Shown: positions 46,373-55,890 of the stretch, one piece after another
Numbering within the stretch: position 1 is the first letter of the stretch
Layout: each line of letters begins with the position of its first letter
From: an uncultured Allomuricauda sp.
GTDB taxonomy: Bacteria > Bacteroidota > Bacteroidia > Flavobacteriales > Flavobacteriaceae
DNA length: 64,000 nucleotides
Direction: 5' to 3'
Assembly (NCBI RefSeq): GCF_947499585.1
Contig: NZ_CANMOO010000002.1
Span: forward strand, 124,001 to 188,000
The notes under the pieces: model-generated
Database searches by the model: none
What the model saw: the letters and a program-made list of their open reading frames with translations, nothing else
What the model was told of the DNA's origin: nothing
Translations under genes and position numbers: made by a program

Positions 46373-48241
46373 ATGAAAAAACTGCTGTTATCTTCCATTA
46401 TTGTCATGATAGGATTCACCTTTATCGGTAGGCTTTCCTATTTGCAACTTTTTAGTTTTTCTCCAGATCAAACTTTGGAAGACCCAGCAATTAAAGCAAT
46501 TTATGATTACCCAGAGAGAGGCTATGTATACGATAGAAACGGTGAGCTTATGGTGGGAAACCAACCTGCCTATGACATTATGTTCATACCTCGTGAAGTT
46601 AAGCCATTAGACACTCTGGAATTCTGTAATCTCCTTGGGATTGATAAACCTGCTTTTATTGAGAAGCTGAGGAGGGCTAGAATATATTCCCCAAGACTCC
46701 CATCCGTTCTTGTACCCCAACTTTCAAAAGAAGATTACGCAAGACTTCAAGAAAAAATGAGGCACTATGTTGGTTTTTATATTCAGAAGAGATCTTTGCG
46801 TTTTTACACCACAAACAGTGCAGCTAATGTATTAGGGTACATTAGTGAAGTAAATGAAGGAGACTTGTTAAACAATCCTTACTATGTAGCTGGAGAACTA
46901 AAAGGTCGTACAGGTATAGAAAAACAGTATGAAGAAATTCTTAGAGGAAGAAAAGGCGTTAAGTTCATCCAAAAAGATCGTTTTAATAGGGATATTGGCC
47001 CCTACAAAAATGGAAAGTTGGACACACTACCTGAGCAAGGAAAGGAAATCCATATCACCTTGGACAAAAAGCTACAAGAGTATGGGGAAAGATTGATGAA
47101 TGGCAAAAGAGGTGGAATTGTAGCCATTGACCCTAAATCCGGTGAAATTTTGGCCATGATATCAGGACCAACTTATGACCCTGCACTGTTAGTGGGCAGA
47201 CAGCGGTCTAAAAATTACAGCAAGCTACATTATGATACTATTTCCAAACCCACCTGGGATCGTTCCATTTTGGCAGAGCCATCACCTGGATCTCCTTTTA
47301 AAACGATGAATGCCTTGGTAGCATTACAAGAGGGCGTTATTGACCCAAGCACAAAATTTAGATGTTATAATGGTTTTTATGTGGGCAGTCAAAAGAAAGG
47401 GTGCCATTGCGGAGGCGGTGTGCGCGATATGAACTCAGGCATATACCAATCTTGCAATGCCTACTTTGCAGGTACTTTCAGAAAAATCTATGAAAAATAC
47501 CCAACTACTGATGAAGGTATGGATGTTTGGGAAAAACATATGAAGAGTTTTGGTCTTGGTGGTTATCTAGGTACTGATATTCCAACAGGAAGACCTGGTA
47601 GAATTCCAGGCAAAGCTTTCTATGACAAATGGTATGGTGATGGCAGCTGGGCTTCTTCAACAATTATCTCCAATGCCATTGGTCAAGGTGAGGTTGCCGC
47701 TACACCATTACAACTGGCCAATATGACCGCAGCAATTGCAAATAGGGGGTACTTTTACACACCCCATATCATTAAAAATATTGGGAATACAGGTGCTATC
47801 GACTCTAGATATACTGAACCCCACCAAACCACCATAGATAAAGAGCACTTTGAGCCTGTTATTAAAGGTATGGCCAATGTATATAAATATGGAACTGGGC
47901 GATGGGTTCAAATACCAGATATTGAAATAGCTGGAAAAACAGGTACTGTTGAAAATTTTGTCAGAGTTAATGGAGAACGCATGCAACTTACAGATCATTC
48001 TGTTTTTGTAGCTTTCGCTCCAGTTGAAAATCCAAAAATAGCCTTAGCCGTTTATATTGAAAACGGATATTATGGTTCTCGATATGCTGGACACATTGCT
48101 TCCTTGCTCATTGAGAAATACATAAAAGGTGAAATCACCAGAAAAGATTTGGAAAAACGAATGCTGGAAAAGACATTGGAACACGAATATGCCAAGCCAT
48201 ATAGTGGAGAACCTTTCAAGATAAATGAATATGTCTGGTAA
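46373..48241 (+). CDS. mrdA: Penicillin-binding protein 2 (elongasome transpeptidase)
   Basis: The ATG at 46373 is used; a TTG two codons earlier is the only alternative. The 622-residue protein has one N-terminal helix, a dimerisation/pedestal domain (RGYVYDRNGELM), and a transpeptidase domain with SPFK (Ser307, Lys310), SCN and KTGT. A CHCGGGV segment and the following QSCNAYF are typical of Bacteroidota PBP2. It crosslinks peptidoglycan during side-wall growth with RodA, whose gene overlaps its 3' end by 17 bases. Confidence 0.95.
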   Translation: MKKLLLSSIIVMIGFTFIGRLSYLQLFSFSPDQTLEDPAIKAIYDYPERGYVYDRNGELMVGNQPAYDIMFIPREVKPLDTLEFCNLLGIDKPAFIEKLRRARIYSPRLPSVLVPQLSKEDYARLQEKMRHYVGFYIQKRSLRFYTTNSAANVLGYISEVNEGDLLNNPYYVAGELKGRTGIEKQYEEILRGRKGVKFIQKDRFNRDIGPYKNGKLDTLPEQGKEIHITLDKKLQEYGERLMNGKRGGIVAIDPKSGEILAMISGPTYDPALLVGRQRSKNYSKLHYDTISKPTWDRSILAEPSPGSPFKTMNALVALQEGVIDPSTKFRCYNGFYVGSQKKGCHCGGGVRDMNSGIYQSCNAYFAGTFRKIYEKYPTTDEGMDVWEKHMKSFGLGGYLGTDIPTGRPGRIPGKAFYDKWYGDGSWASSTIISNAIGQGEVAATPLQLANMTAAIANRGYFYTPHIIKNIGNTGAIDSRYTEPHQTTIDKEHFEPVIKGMANVYKYGTGRWVQIPDIEIAGKTGTVENFVRVNGERMQLTDHSVFVAFAPVENPKIALAVYIENGYYGSRYAGHIASLLIEKYIKGEITRKDLEKRMLEKTLEHEYAKPYSGEPFKINEYVW

Positions 48242-49514
48242 AGGGCTTTTTGGAAGATTAGATTGGCTTACGGTTTTTCTTTATGCATTTTTGGTCTTGA
48301 TTGGATGGGTCAATATTTATTCTACGACATTAAGCGATCCAAATGCTTCACTTTTTGACTTTTCTACACTTTATGGAAAACAACTATTCTTTATAGGATT
48401 GGCCTTTGCCGGGATTATTCTTGTCCTTTTTATTGAAACCAATTTTTTTGAACGCTTTGCATCCATTTTCTATATTATATCAATGGTCCTGCTACTTGGA
48501 CTTTTTGTCTTTGGAAAAACCATTGCTGGAGCCACATCTTGGTATGATTTGGGGTTCTTTAACCTACAGCCTTCCGAGCTGGCCAAGGTTGCCACTGCGC
48601 TGGCATTAGCCAAGTATTTAAGTGATATTCAGACAGATATAAAAAACCGGAAGCATCAGATGTATGCTTTGATAATTATTTTGCTGCCGGCACTTCTAAT
48701 TTTGCCACAGCCAGATCCAGGAAGTTCCCTTATCTACTTTTCGCTCTTTTTTGTGCTCTTTAGAGAAGGCTTTCCATTGTACTATCTTGGAATTTTGTTG
48801 ACTATGGTCGTTTTATTTGCCACCACATTAATGTTTGGAACAGTTTGGGTTGCCATAGGATTGGCAATTCTGACTACCTTAATATTTATCTTTAAAAGGA
48901 AGTCAACAAAGATTCCCATTTTGCCATTGACTGGAGTTATTACCATTTCTATTCTGTTCTCATTATCTGTTGGTTTTGTTTATGAAAACGTTTTTGAACA
49001 AAGACACCGCGACCGTTTTGCCCTGTGGCTCAGCTTGGAAAAAGACGAGAAGAAATTAGAGGAAATCAGAAAAACTATTGGTTACAACACATATCAATCT
49101 GAAAAAGCAATAGAATCTGGCGGGTTCTTTGGAAAAGGGTTTTTAGAAGGAACACGTACCAAGGGAGACTTTGTTCCCGAACAGCATACAGATTACATTT
49201 TTAGTTCTGTGGGGGAAGAATGGGGCTTTATGGGAACGGTTACCGTTATTCTACTTTTTTCCTTTTTCTTTTTACGGCTGATTTATATTGCGGAAAGACA
49301 GAAAAATGATTTTAGCCGAATGTTTGGTTATGGGGTGATTTCCATATTGTTAATCCATTATTTTATCAATATTGGAATGGTGATCGGATTACTCCCCACA
49401 ATAGGGGTTCCCTTGCCATTTTTTAGTTACGGAGGTTCTGGATTGATATTCTTTACGATGCTACTTTTTATCTTTTTAAAGCTAGATTCCAATCGTTTAA
49501 AAGACGGTATTTAA
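48225..49514 (+). CDS. rodA: RodA, SEDS peptidoglycan glycosyltransferase
   Basis: This 429-residue protein has about ten transmembrane helices and the SEDS features: TSWYDLGFFNLQPSELAK near 104, QPDPGSSLIY near 163, the large loop with VPEQHTDYIFS (the conserved Asp of RodA/FtsW) near 316, and PFFSYGGSG near 401. It polymerises glycan strands with PBP2. The start may be the ATG at 48225 or that at 48231; both lie inside mrdA. Its stop overlaps the stop of the convergent endonuclease by three bases. Confidence 0.95.
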   Translation: MNMSGKGLFGRLDWLTVFLYAFLVLIGWVNIYSTTLSDPNASLFDFSTLYGKQLFFIGLAFAGIILVLFIETNFFERFASIFYIISMVLLLGLFVFGKTIAGATSWYDLGFFNLQPSELAKVATALALAKYLSDIQTDIKNRKHQMYALIIILLPALLILPQPDPGSSLIYFSLFFVLFREGFPLYYLGILLTMVVLFATTLMFGTVWVAIGLAILTTLIFIFKRKSTKIPILPLTGVITISILFSLSVGFVYENVFEQRHRDRFALWLSLEKDEKKLEEIRKTIGYNTYQSEKAIESGGFFGKGFLEGTRTKGDFVPEQHTDYIFSSVGEEWGFMGTVTVILLFSFFFLRLIYIAERQKNDFSRMFGYGVISILLIHYFINIGMVIGLLPTIGVPLPFFSYGGSGLIFFTMLLFIFLKLDSNRLKDGI

Positions 49515-50311
49515 AAACGCCAACCGGAAGCATTTACTTTTCCTTCCACTTTTTCTTGCCAAGCTTTAGGTTGATTTTCAAAAAAATCAATGGAAGTTAT
49601 TCTTTCCAATTCATCTATGGGAACCAAAAAACTATCCAACTCCGCCTTACTTTCTTTGTTTGGCATTAAAAAGGAAAGAACGTCTATAGTGTCTCCATTC
49701 TTTTTGAACACCACTTTGTAGAACGCATCGGGAACATCCACATCTTCCTCACCTATTTCTTCTAATCCGTTTTCTAAAACACCTCCAGTAATCACAACTA
49801 GGTCTCCGTATTTTTTGCACCAATAACGGACCTGTTGTTCCAACCGGTTCCATACTCCAGCATTAAATTCCCGGTTCTGTGGGCTTATATTGCTCGTATA
49901 AAAAGTTTCATTGTATGCATATTCAGAAAATCGCCTATCGCCAGCCGGACAAAGGTGGCCTCTATCATAACCAGAACCTTTATAATTTCTCCAATCCGCC
50001 GATTTGGTTTTTACTTTTGGATCTTCAATAAAGTAGGGTCTTCTTCTATCATCTTGTGTTAAATGACTTTTCTTAAGTTCATATACCACCCATTCTGCTT
50101 GTTCATATGGCTCGCTATAAGAAAGCATAAAATATTCATGTTCTACAATAGTTCCTGAAGTTGAACTTGGTAAAAACCACAAATCCACCAGTGTAGTGTC
50201 TGTCTTACTATTCGGATTTGAATACGTATCTGGGGTATAAAAATTCTCAAAGACCCAGAAACCTACAACACAAACAATAAAGAGTAGCGTATAAATTGTT
50301 TTGTTCTTCAT
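49511..50311 (-). CDS. DNA/RNA non-specific endonuclease (NUC1 family), exported
   Basis: This 266-residue protein has an N-terminal hydrophobic anchor or signal (about 5-22). The beta-beta-alpha-metal nuclease domain carries the DRGH motif (Asp116-His119, His being the general base), followed by LCPAGDRR and NISPQNREFNAGVWNRLE, where Asn and Glu hold the magnesium ion. It should degrade DNA and RNA outside the cytoplasm, for nutrition or defence. It is a single gene whose promoter side faces a perfect 41-base palindrome. Confidence 0.92.
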   Translation of the reverse strand: MKNKTIYTLLFIVCVVGFWVFENFYTPDTYSNPNSKTDTTLVDLWFLPSSTSGTIVEHEYFMLSYSEPYEQAEWVVYELKKSHLTQDDRRRPYFIEDPKVKTKSADWRNYKGSGYDRGHLCPAGDRRFSEYAYNETFYTSNISPQNREFNAGVWNRLEQQVRYWCKKYGDLVVITGGVLENGLEEIGEEDVDVPDAFYKVVFKKNGDTIDVLSFLMPNKESKAELDSFLVPIDELERITSIDFFENQPKAWQEKVEGKVNASGWRF

Positions 50312-50363
50312 TTAGCTAATATAAATCTACTTTTTCTTTATCACGTTTAGTAAATAATCTGCC

Positions 50364-50404
50364 ATGTAAGAAATATATAATCATTGATTATATATTTCTT
50401 ACAT
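50364..50404. repeat. Perfect 41-base palindrome between divergent genes
   Basis: Two 20-base arms (50364-50383 and 50385-50404) are exact reverse complements around a single T. The element is very AT-rich and lies 53 bases ahead of the endonuclease start and 50 bases ahead of the next gene, which runs the other way. It is upstream of both genes and has no T run, so it is not an ordinary terminator. Confidence 0.85.
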
Positions 50405-50453
50405 TGGTTATTGACTATGTACATATGTTGTAATGAATTAAACCAAAATATAA

Positions 50454-50924
50454 TTGCTTGACAAAATACTTCTAAAAGATTCGATTGAATTTAATGGTAC
50501 CATAACTGAACTAAAAGAACTAATTAGATTTAAAAAGGACCAAGGTTTTCGTTTAGAATGGATTGACCAGTTTAACTTTAAATTCATTTCGAATTTCTCC
50601 CTAGGAACTATTATTGTTAACTACTTTCCTACTGAAGGAATCAAAGGGTTTGCTAAGCTTTCAGAAATAGAAAATGGAAAAACAAAATTGGAATTGACCA
50701 CCACAGTTAGAATTGAACTGTACTTACTTACTCTATCTTTTTTAATTCTATTTGCTGTTGGACTTTTTTCTCAAGAGCCTTGGCCAGTATGGACTTTTTT
50801 GGTTTTTCCGTTAGCTCTTCTTTGGTTTTGGTGGGTTTATCGAATTCAGGAAAAGAGACTTTTCAAAAAACTCAAAAAATATATCAATAGGGACTTTCAA
50901 AATGCATCACAAAAAGATATCTAA
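50454..50924 (+). CDS. Hypothetical small membrane protein, TTG start
   Basis: The frame opens after a stop at 50451 and contains no ATG, so TTG at 50454 is the only plausible start; it also overlaps a weak -7-like box (TATAATTG), making the start uncertain. The 156-residue product has a soluble N-terminal part (about 1-90), two transmembrane helices (about 92-110 and 113-130) and a basic tail (KKLKKYINRDFQ). I do not recognise a family. It resembles single-gene accessory insertions between conserved blocks. Confidence 0.6.
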   Translation: MLDKILLKDSIEFNGTITELKELIRFKKDQGFRLEWIDQFNFKFISNFSLGTIIVNYFPTEGIKGFAKLSEIENGKTKLELTTTVRIELYLLTLSFLILFAVGLFSQEPWPVWTFLVFPLALLWFWWVYRIQEKRLFKKLKKYINRDFQNASQKDI

Positions 50925-50968
50925 TTAATTGCCAGTATATTTCTTAAGATGAAACCTTTCTATTCAGT

Positions 50969-50976
50969 TACCTTTG
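50969..50976 (+). promoter_or_regulatory. Probable -7 box for the RNA helicase gene
   Basis: TACCTTTG matches TAnnTTTG exactly, 72 bases before the helicase ATG. No -33 element is evident at the usual distance. The roughly 70-base leader could matter for cold-shock control, but no structure is clear. Confidence 0.4.
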
Positions 50977-51048
50977 CCCCATATCAAAAAACAGCAAGGT
51001 TTTTCAAATCTTATTGCACACCAACCGCTGTAACCCATTGAAAACAAA

Positions 51049-52317
51049 ATGACATTCGAAGATCTAAAACTGATTCCTTCCATACTTAAAGCATTGAGGG
51101 ATGAAAACTATACAGAGCCCACTTCTATTCAGGAAAAATCTATCCCACTAGTTTTAAACAAAGAAGATGTGTTGGGCAGCGCACAGACTGGAACAGGAAA
51201 AACAGCGGCTTTTGCCATTCCCATTATTCAGCACTTGGTGAATGATCAACAAAATCAAAATGGTAAACGAAGGATTTCAACACTGGTGATTACCCCTACG
51301 CGTGAACTTGCCATACAAATTGGAGAAAGCTTTTCCGCTTATGGTAAATACACCACTATCACAAATACGGTCATTTTTGGAGGTGTCAATCAAAGATCCC
51401 AAACCAATGTCTTAAGACAGGGCGTAGATGTTTTAATTGCCACTCCTGGACGCTTAATCGATTTGATGAACCAAGGATATATCTCTTTACAGGATGTCAA
51501 ATATTTTGTACTGGATGAGGCTGACCGTATGTTGGATATGGGTTTTATACATGACATTAAAAAGGTTTTGGCCAAATTACCCAAACAAAGACAGTCTTTA
51601 TTTTTCTCGGCAACCATGCCCAAAAATATTTTGAGCCTGTCTCAACAAATTTTAATCAACCCAAAGAAGGTAGCTGTAAATCCGGTGTCTTCCACAGCGG
51701 AAACGATTCAGCAGTATTTATACACTACCAATAAACAGGACAAGGGTAAATTACTATTGTATATTCTTGAGGACCCCAAACTGGAACAAGTGCTACTTTT
51801 TTCAAGGACCAAACATGGGGCAGATCGTATTGTGCGTAATCTACGGAAGAAAAAAATTGAATGTGCGGCCATCCATGGTGATAAATCTCAAAACCAGCGA
51901 CAAAGGGCACTAAAAGAATTTAAAGATGATAAGATTAGAGTATTGGTGGCCACAGATATTGCAGCGCGTGGTATAGACATAGACAAGCTTCGTTATGTAG
52001 TCAATTACGACATACCCAATGAGCCTGAAACGTATGTGCATAGAATTGGTCGTTGTGGACGTGCGGGTGAGGAGGGCACTTCCATTTCAATCTGCGAACC
52101 AGAGGAAAATGCATACATAAGGGATATTGAAAAACTCATCAAGCAAAAAATCCAAATTGTAGATGACAACCCATTTCCACAGACAGATAGACCCATGAAT
52201 GCTTCTGAAAAGAAGGAATTGGAAAAGGAAAAGCGTCGCCAGAAACAAGAGTTCTTTGCCAATCGGAATAAAAAAAGAGGTTCTCAAAACCCCGGTTTCC
52301 GAAGAAAGAAAAGGTAA
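51049..52317 (+). CDS. DEAD-box RNA helicase, RhlE type
   Basis: This 422-residue protein has all helicase motifs: Q motif (PTSIQ), AQTGTGKT, PTRELA, TPGRL, DEAD, SAT, ATDIAARGIDI and HRIGRCGRAG. The tail (about 370-422) is basic and Lys/Arg-rich, ending in FRRKKR, as in RhlE-like proteins that bind ribosomal RNA. It probably helps ribosome assembly or RNA decay, often at low temperature. It converges on prc with a shared terminator. Confidence 0.94.
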   Translation: MTFEDLKLIPSILKALRDENYTEPTSIQEKSIPLVLNKEDVLGSAQTGTGKTAAFAIPIIQHLVNDQQNQNGKRRISTLVITPTRELAIQIGESFSAYGKYTTITNTVIFGGVNQRSQTNVLRQGVDVLIATPGRLIDLMNQGYISLQDVKYFVLDEADRMLDMGFIHDIKKVLAKLPKQRQSLFFSATMPKNILSLSQQILINPKKVAVNPVSSTAETIQQYLYTTNKQDKGKLLLYILEDPKLEQVLLFSRTKHGADRIVRNLRKKKIECAAIHGDKSQNQRQRALKEFKDDKIRVLVATDIAARGIDIDKLRYVVNYDIPNEPETYVHRIGRCGRAGEEGTSISICEPEENAYIRDIEKLIKQKIQIVDDNPFPQTDRPMNASEKKELEKEKRRQKQEFFANRNKKRGSQNPGFRRKKR

Positions 52318-52361
52318 TTTCTTTTAAAACTGGCGTTTGTTCAGAACGTTTAAGTTATTCC

Positions 52362-52404
52362 ATAAAAAAAGCCAACTTCAACGAAGTCGGCTTTAATTTT
52401 TTTA
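52362..52404. terminator. Bidirectional terminator between the helicase gene and prc
   Basis: A 12-base stem with one A/C mismatch (52368-52379 with 52383-52394) has a T run on each side when read on either strand. It lies between two convergent genes and can end both transcripts. Confidence 0.82.
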
Positions 52405-52416
52405 TCAGAAAACTGT

Positions 52417-54615
52417 TTATCCTTTTACGCTTGCCAGTTTTCTTTCGCTGTTCTTAATGTTATTTAACTGCAAATCTCTTAGCACATTTACAGCTTCTTC
52501 TACATAAATGTCTTTTGCCAAATTCTTGTGCCATCTATCTCTTTTTTCTCTCAGCACAGAATCTTGCGTAAACAGCTCCGTTTCATATTTTAAAGATTCA
52601 AATGTCAATTTTGAATCATATTCTCTAAGACTCTTAAATTGATCGGAACGTTTTTTAGCTTGTTCTTCTCTTTTTTTGTAAGCATCGTAACTTAAAGAAA
52701 CAATTGTTTCATCTTGTTGCTCTTTAAGCCATTTGGCGTTGTCTTCAATCAACTTAATTTGTTGATTGCCTTCCATTCGTTTTTTACTATTGGCAACTGT
52801 CGTTTCAAAATCGATATAGCCATCCCAAATCTTATATTCAGCAGGGGTTATTTTATCCCAACCTAATGGGTTTTCTTGATCTCTTTCCCCTAAATCTATA
52901 TAACTATATCTGTCTGGCACTACAATATCACTTTTAACACCTTCCAACTGTGTTGAACCGCCGTTGATTCTATAAAACTTTTGGGTGGTAAGCTTAATGG
53001 CACCTAAATCTCCATGCTCATTGCTTCTTACTATATTATCCAAAGGAATTACATTCTGAACTGTTCCTTTACCAAATGTTTGTTTGCTACCAATAACAAC
53101 AGCTCGCTTATAGTCTTGCATTGCCGCTGCCAAAATCTCAGATGCTGAAGCTGATAATTCGTTCACCAAGATAACTAGTGGCCCATCCCACTGAATACGT
53201 TCATCTTTATCTTCATGCACTTCTTTTCTTTGACCTGAAGAACGAACTTGAACAATTGGACCGTCTTTGATAAACAAACCAGCCATCTCCACTACCGTTT
53301 TTAAAGACCCTCCTCCATTATCTCTTAAGTCTAACACAATACCTTCAACTCCTTCTTGTTTTAGGCGCTCCACTTCTTTGGCAACGTCTGTTGCGGCATT
53401 GCGCTCCGTGTAATCCTCAAAATCAACGTAAAACTTAGGTAGATTAATAAGTCCGTATTTATTTTCTTCACTTTTAACTGTAGCAGATTTTGCATAAGAT
53501 TCTTCCAACAAAACAACATCTCTTTTTATGGAAACTTCTTCTACTGTGCCATCCACTCTTCTAACCGTTAAGTCAACTATTGTTCCTTTTGGTCCTTTTA
53601 TCAATTTAATGGCATCATCTAAACGCATGCCAACAATATCTATAGGCTCATCTCCTGCTTGTCCAACTTTCAATATTTCATCACCAACCTCTAAGCTTTG
53701 TTCTTTCCAAACTGGGCCACCGGAAATAATTTCCATAATTCTGGCTCCTTCTGGTTTCTTTTGTAGTCTGGCTCCAATTCCTTCAAATTTGCCTGACATT
53801 CCAATATCAAACTTTTCTTTGTCGTCTGGGGCAAAATAGAATGTATGGGGATCAAACTCATCTACAATGGTATTGATGTATTGCACAAACCAATCTTTGC
53901 GTTCTAAATCATCAATAAAGTCGAAAAATTCATCCAAAGTGTTTTTAGTGTTCTCCCTAGAGGCAGTTTCAATTTCCTCAATGGTTACATCTTTCAAAAC
54001 TCCATTGGCATTTTTCAGATTTAAATTTATATTAGTGGAAGCGATATCTCCTCCTTCACCTATAGCTCCGTTGGTGCTTTCCATAAGTTTGTTGTCAATC
54101 TTATTATCGAAAACACCGAGTGTATTGTATTTAAGCTGCTTTCTCCAACGTTCTTTAAGCTGCTTTTTGTTTGATGCAAATTCTTGATCTTTATAATCAA
54201 TATTAATATTTTCTTCAATGGCGTAATCAAATGGTTGTGAAAGCACTTCGGCATATAAATCCTGAGCTTCATCCATTCGTTTCATTAAACGTTGGTATAC
54301 AATGTTGAAGAAAGTAATGTCTGTATTTTTGATTTCGTCGTCAATCTGAAATCTGTATTTCTCAAATTCCCTGATATCACTAGCCAGAAAGTATCTTTTT
54401 GTGGGATCAAGAACATCTATAAAATCATCGAATACATTAGTGGAAAAATCATCATTTAAATCTTTAGGTTCATAATGACCACGTTCTAGAACATATGTTA
54501 TCAAATCCAACAACAGCTTATCCTTATCGTCATTTTCAAAAGACTTATTTGTAAAACTACATGAGGCTACAGCAACCAGAATTACCAAAAGCGCCAAGGT
54601 GAAATTCTTTTTCAT
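52417..54615 (-). CDS. prc: Carboxy-terminal processing protease (Prc/Tsp family), lipoprotein
   Basis: The start at 54615 is chosen because it places a lipoprotein signal (MKKNFTLAL...VASC) at the N-terminus; an ATG twelve codons upstream would spoil it and overlap a palindrome-bearing leader. The 732-residue protein has an N-terminal helical domain, a PDZ domain (about 230-315), the S41 core with catalytic Ser in ELSASASEI and Lys in TFGKGTVQ, and a C-terminal DUF3340-like region. It trims or degrades periplasmic proteins, including wall hydrolases in other bacteria. Confidence 0.93.
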   Translation of the reverse strand: MKKNFTLALLVILVAVASCSFTNKSFENDDKDKLLLDLITYVLERGHYEPKDLNDDFSTNVFDDFIDVLDPTKRYFLASDIREFEKYRFQIDDEIKNTDITFFNIVYQRLMKRMDEAQDLYAEVLSQPFDYAIEENINIDYKDQEFASNKKQLKERWRKQLKYNTLGVFDNKIDNKLMESTNGAIGEGGDIASTNINLNLKNANGVLKDVTIEEIETASRENTKNTLDEFFDFIDDLERKDWFVQYINTIVDEFDPHTFYFAPDDKEKFDIGMSGKFEGIGARLQKKPEGARIMEIISGGPVWKEQSLEVGDEILKVGQAGDEPIDIVGMRLDDAIKLIKGPKGTIVDLTVRRVDGTVEEVSIKRDVVLLEESYAKSATVKSEENKYGLINLPKFYVDFEDYTERNAATDVAKEVERLKQEGVEGIVLDLRDNGGGSLKTVVEMAGLFIKDGPIVQVRSSGQRKEVHEDKDERIQWDGPLVILVNELSASASEILAAAMQDYKRAVVIGSKQTFGKGTVQNVIPLDNIVRSNEHGDLGAIKLTTQKFYRINGGSTQLEGVKSDIVVPDRYSYIDLGERDQENPLGWDKITPAEYKIWDGYIDFETTVANSKKRMEGNQQIKLIEDNAKWLKEQQDETIVSLSYDAYKKREEQAKKRSDQFKSLREYDSKLTFESLKYETELFTQDSVLREKRDRWHKNLAKDIYVEEAVNVLRDLQLNNIKNSERKLASVKG

Positions 54616-54643
54616 AAATGGGTTTTTATCAGGAGCGAAATTA

Positions 54644-54662
54644 TTTGACAATTTTTGTCAAA
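54644..54662. repeat. Perfect palindrome upstream of prc
   Basis: TTTGACAA and TTGTCAAA are separated by TTT, giving an 8-3-8 inverted repeat about 28 bases ahead of the chosen prc ATG. On the minus strand it adjoins TAATTTCG, a near-match to the -7 box, so a repressor bound here would block the prc promoter. No regulator is identified. Confidence 0.5.
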
Positions 54663-54817
54663 CCTTCATTACGTCATCCTCCGTTTCAATTGATATGAAT
54701 TATCTAAGATACTGAAAAAACCGTGCCAGTTTAGTGCAAGGCTTTTAATTTTTTGTTAAACGGCCAGAGCATCATATCCTTATGAAAAACGTATTTTTAT
54801 GCCAATAATTATGCAAA

Positions 54818-55597
54818 ATGAAAAAACCACTCATCCTAGTTACCAACGATGATGGGATAACTGCCCCAGGACTTAGGGAATTAATACGGGTAATGAAGGG
54901 TATTGGAGAGGTCATAGTTGTGGCTCCCGATAGTCCGCAATCTGGTATGGGTCATGCCATAACCATAGATAATACGCTATATTCCAAAAAAGTAATAATA
55001 GACCAAGAAGAAGGCGCTCCTAGTGAGTATAGTTGTAGCGGAACCCCCGCAGATTGTGTAAAATTGGCACTGCAAGAAATATTGGACAGAAAGCCAGATA
55101 TCTGTGTTAGTGGAATCAATCATGGCTCCAATGCATCAATAAACGTGATTTATTCTGGCACTATGAGTGCTGCTATTGAAGCTGGTATTGAAGGAATTCC
55201 GGCAATTGGTTTTTCACTCTGCGATTATTCATGGGAAGCTGATTTTAGCCATGCTGCCAAATCAATAAAAACCATAGTTACCGAAGCGTTGCTTCATGGA
55301 ATTCCAAAGGGAATAGTTCTGAATGTAAACATTCCAAAAACGGATGAGGAACCTAAGGGAATAAAGGTTTGCAGACAGGCAAGAGCCAATTGGAAGGAAA
55401 AATTTGATAAACGTATAAGCCCTACCGGAAAGGATTATTATTGGTTGACCGGGGAATTTGAGTTATTGGACAAAGGTGAGGATACAGATGAATGGGCATT
55501 GGCTCAAGGTTATGTTTCCGTGGTTCCAACGCAATTTGACCTTACCGCCCATCATACAATTCCACAAGTAAATAATTGGAGTCTAAATGAAAAATAG
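54818..55597 (+). CDS. surE: SurE, 5'/3'-nucleotidase
   Basis: This 259-residue protein has the SurE signature LVTNDDGITAPGL (metal-binding Asp pair), APDSPQSGMGHAIT, GTPADCVKLAL and SGINHGSNAS. It removes phosphate from nucleoside monophosphates and is often linked to stress survival. Its end overlaps the next gene by eleven bases, and the run surE, membrane protein, lpxB, NlpC/P60 and comEC is tightly packed. Confidence 0.96.
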   Translation: MKKPLILVTNDDGITAPGLRELIRVMKGIGEVIVVAPDSPQSGMGHAITIDNTLYSKKVIIDQEEGAPSEYSCSGTPADCVKLALQEILDRKPDICVSGINHGSNASINVIYSGTMSAAIEAGIEGIPAIGFSLCDYSWEADFSHAAKSIKTIVTEALLHGIPKGIVLNVNIPKTDEEPKGIKVCRQARANWKEKFDKRISPTGKDYYWLTGEFELLDKGEDTDEWALAQGYVSVVPTQFDLTAHHTIPQVNNWSLNEK

Positions 55598-55871
55598 AAA
55601 GGAAGTATTAATTGGTCTTGTAGTGGGACTCATTGCAAACACTTTTGGCACATTATTATATATTTTAATTTTTTCAGATTTAAGCATATCCGAAACCTTC
55701 AACGCCGCTGTAAAACAAGGTCATGTTGGAAGTTTATTGGCTTTGGGCGCTATTTTAAATCTAATAGCTTTTTTTGGATTTCTGCGTTTAAAAAGAGATT
55801 ACAGGGCCAGAGGGGTTTTGATTGCAACTCTTATTACCGCTTTGGTAATTTTATATTATAAAATTTTTTAG
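55587..55871 (+). CDS. Small three-helix membrane protein
   Basis: This 94-residue protein has three hydrophobic segments (about 6-27, 46-65 and 75-93) and basic residues at its N-terminus and between helices 2 and 3 (RLKRDYRARG). I see no catalytic motif. It overlaps surE and lies 19 bases before lpxB, so an envelope role is possible. The family is not recognised beyond a conserved hypothetical. Confidence 0.75.
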   Translation: MKNRKEVLIGLVVGLIANTFGTLLYILIFSDLSISETFNAAVKQGHVGSLLALGAILNLIAFFGFLRLKRDYRARGVLIATLITALVILYYKIF

Positions 55872-55890
55872 TTGAGTTTGAACTTTATTA

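Noticed and set aside
54616..54651. Upstream ATG for prc
   Set aside because: It would put twelve polar residues ahead of a clear lipoprotein signal peptide.
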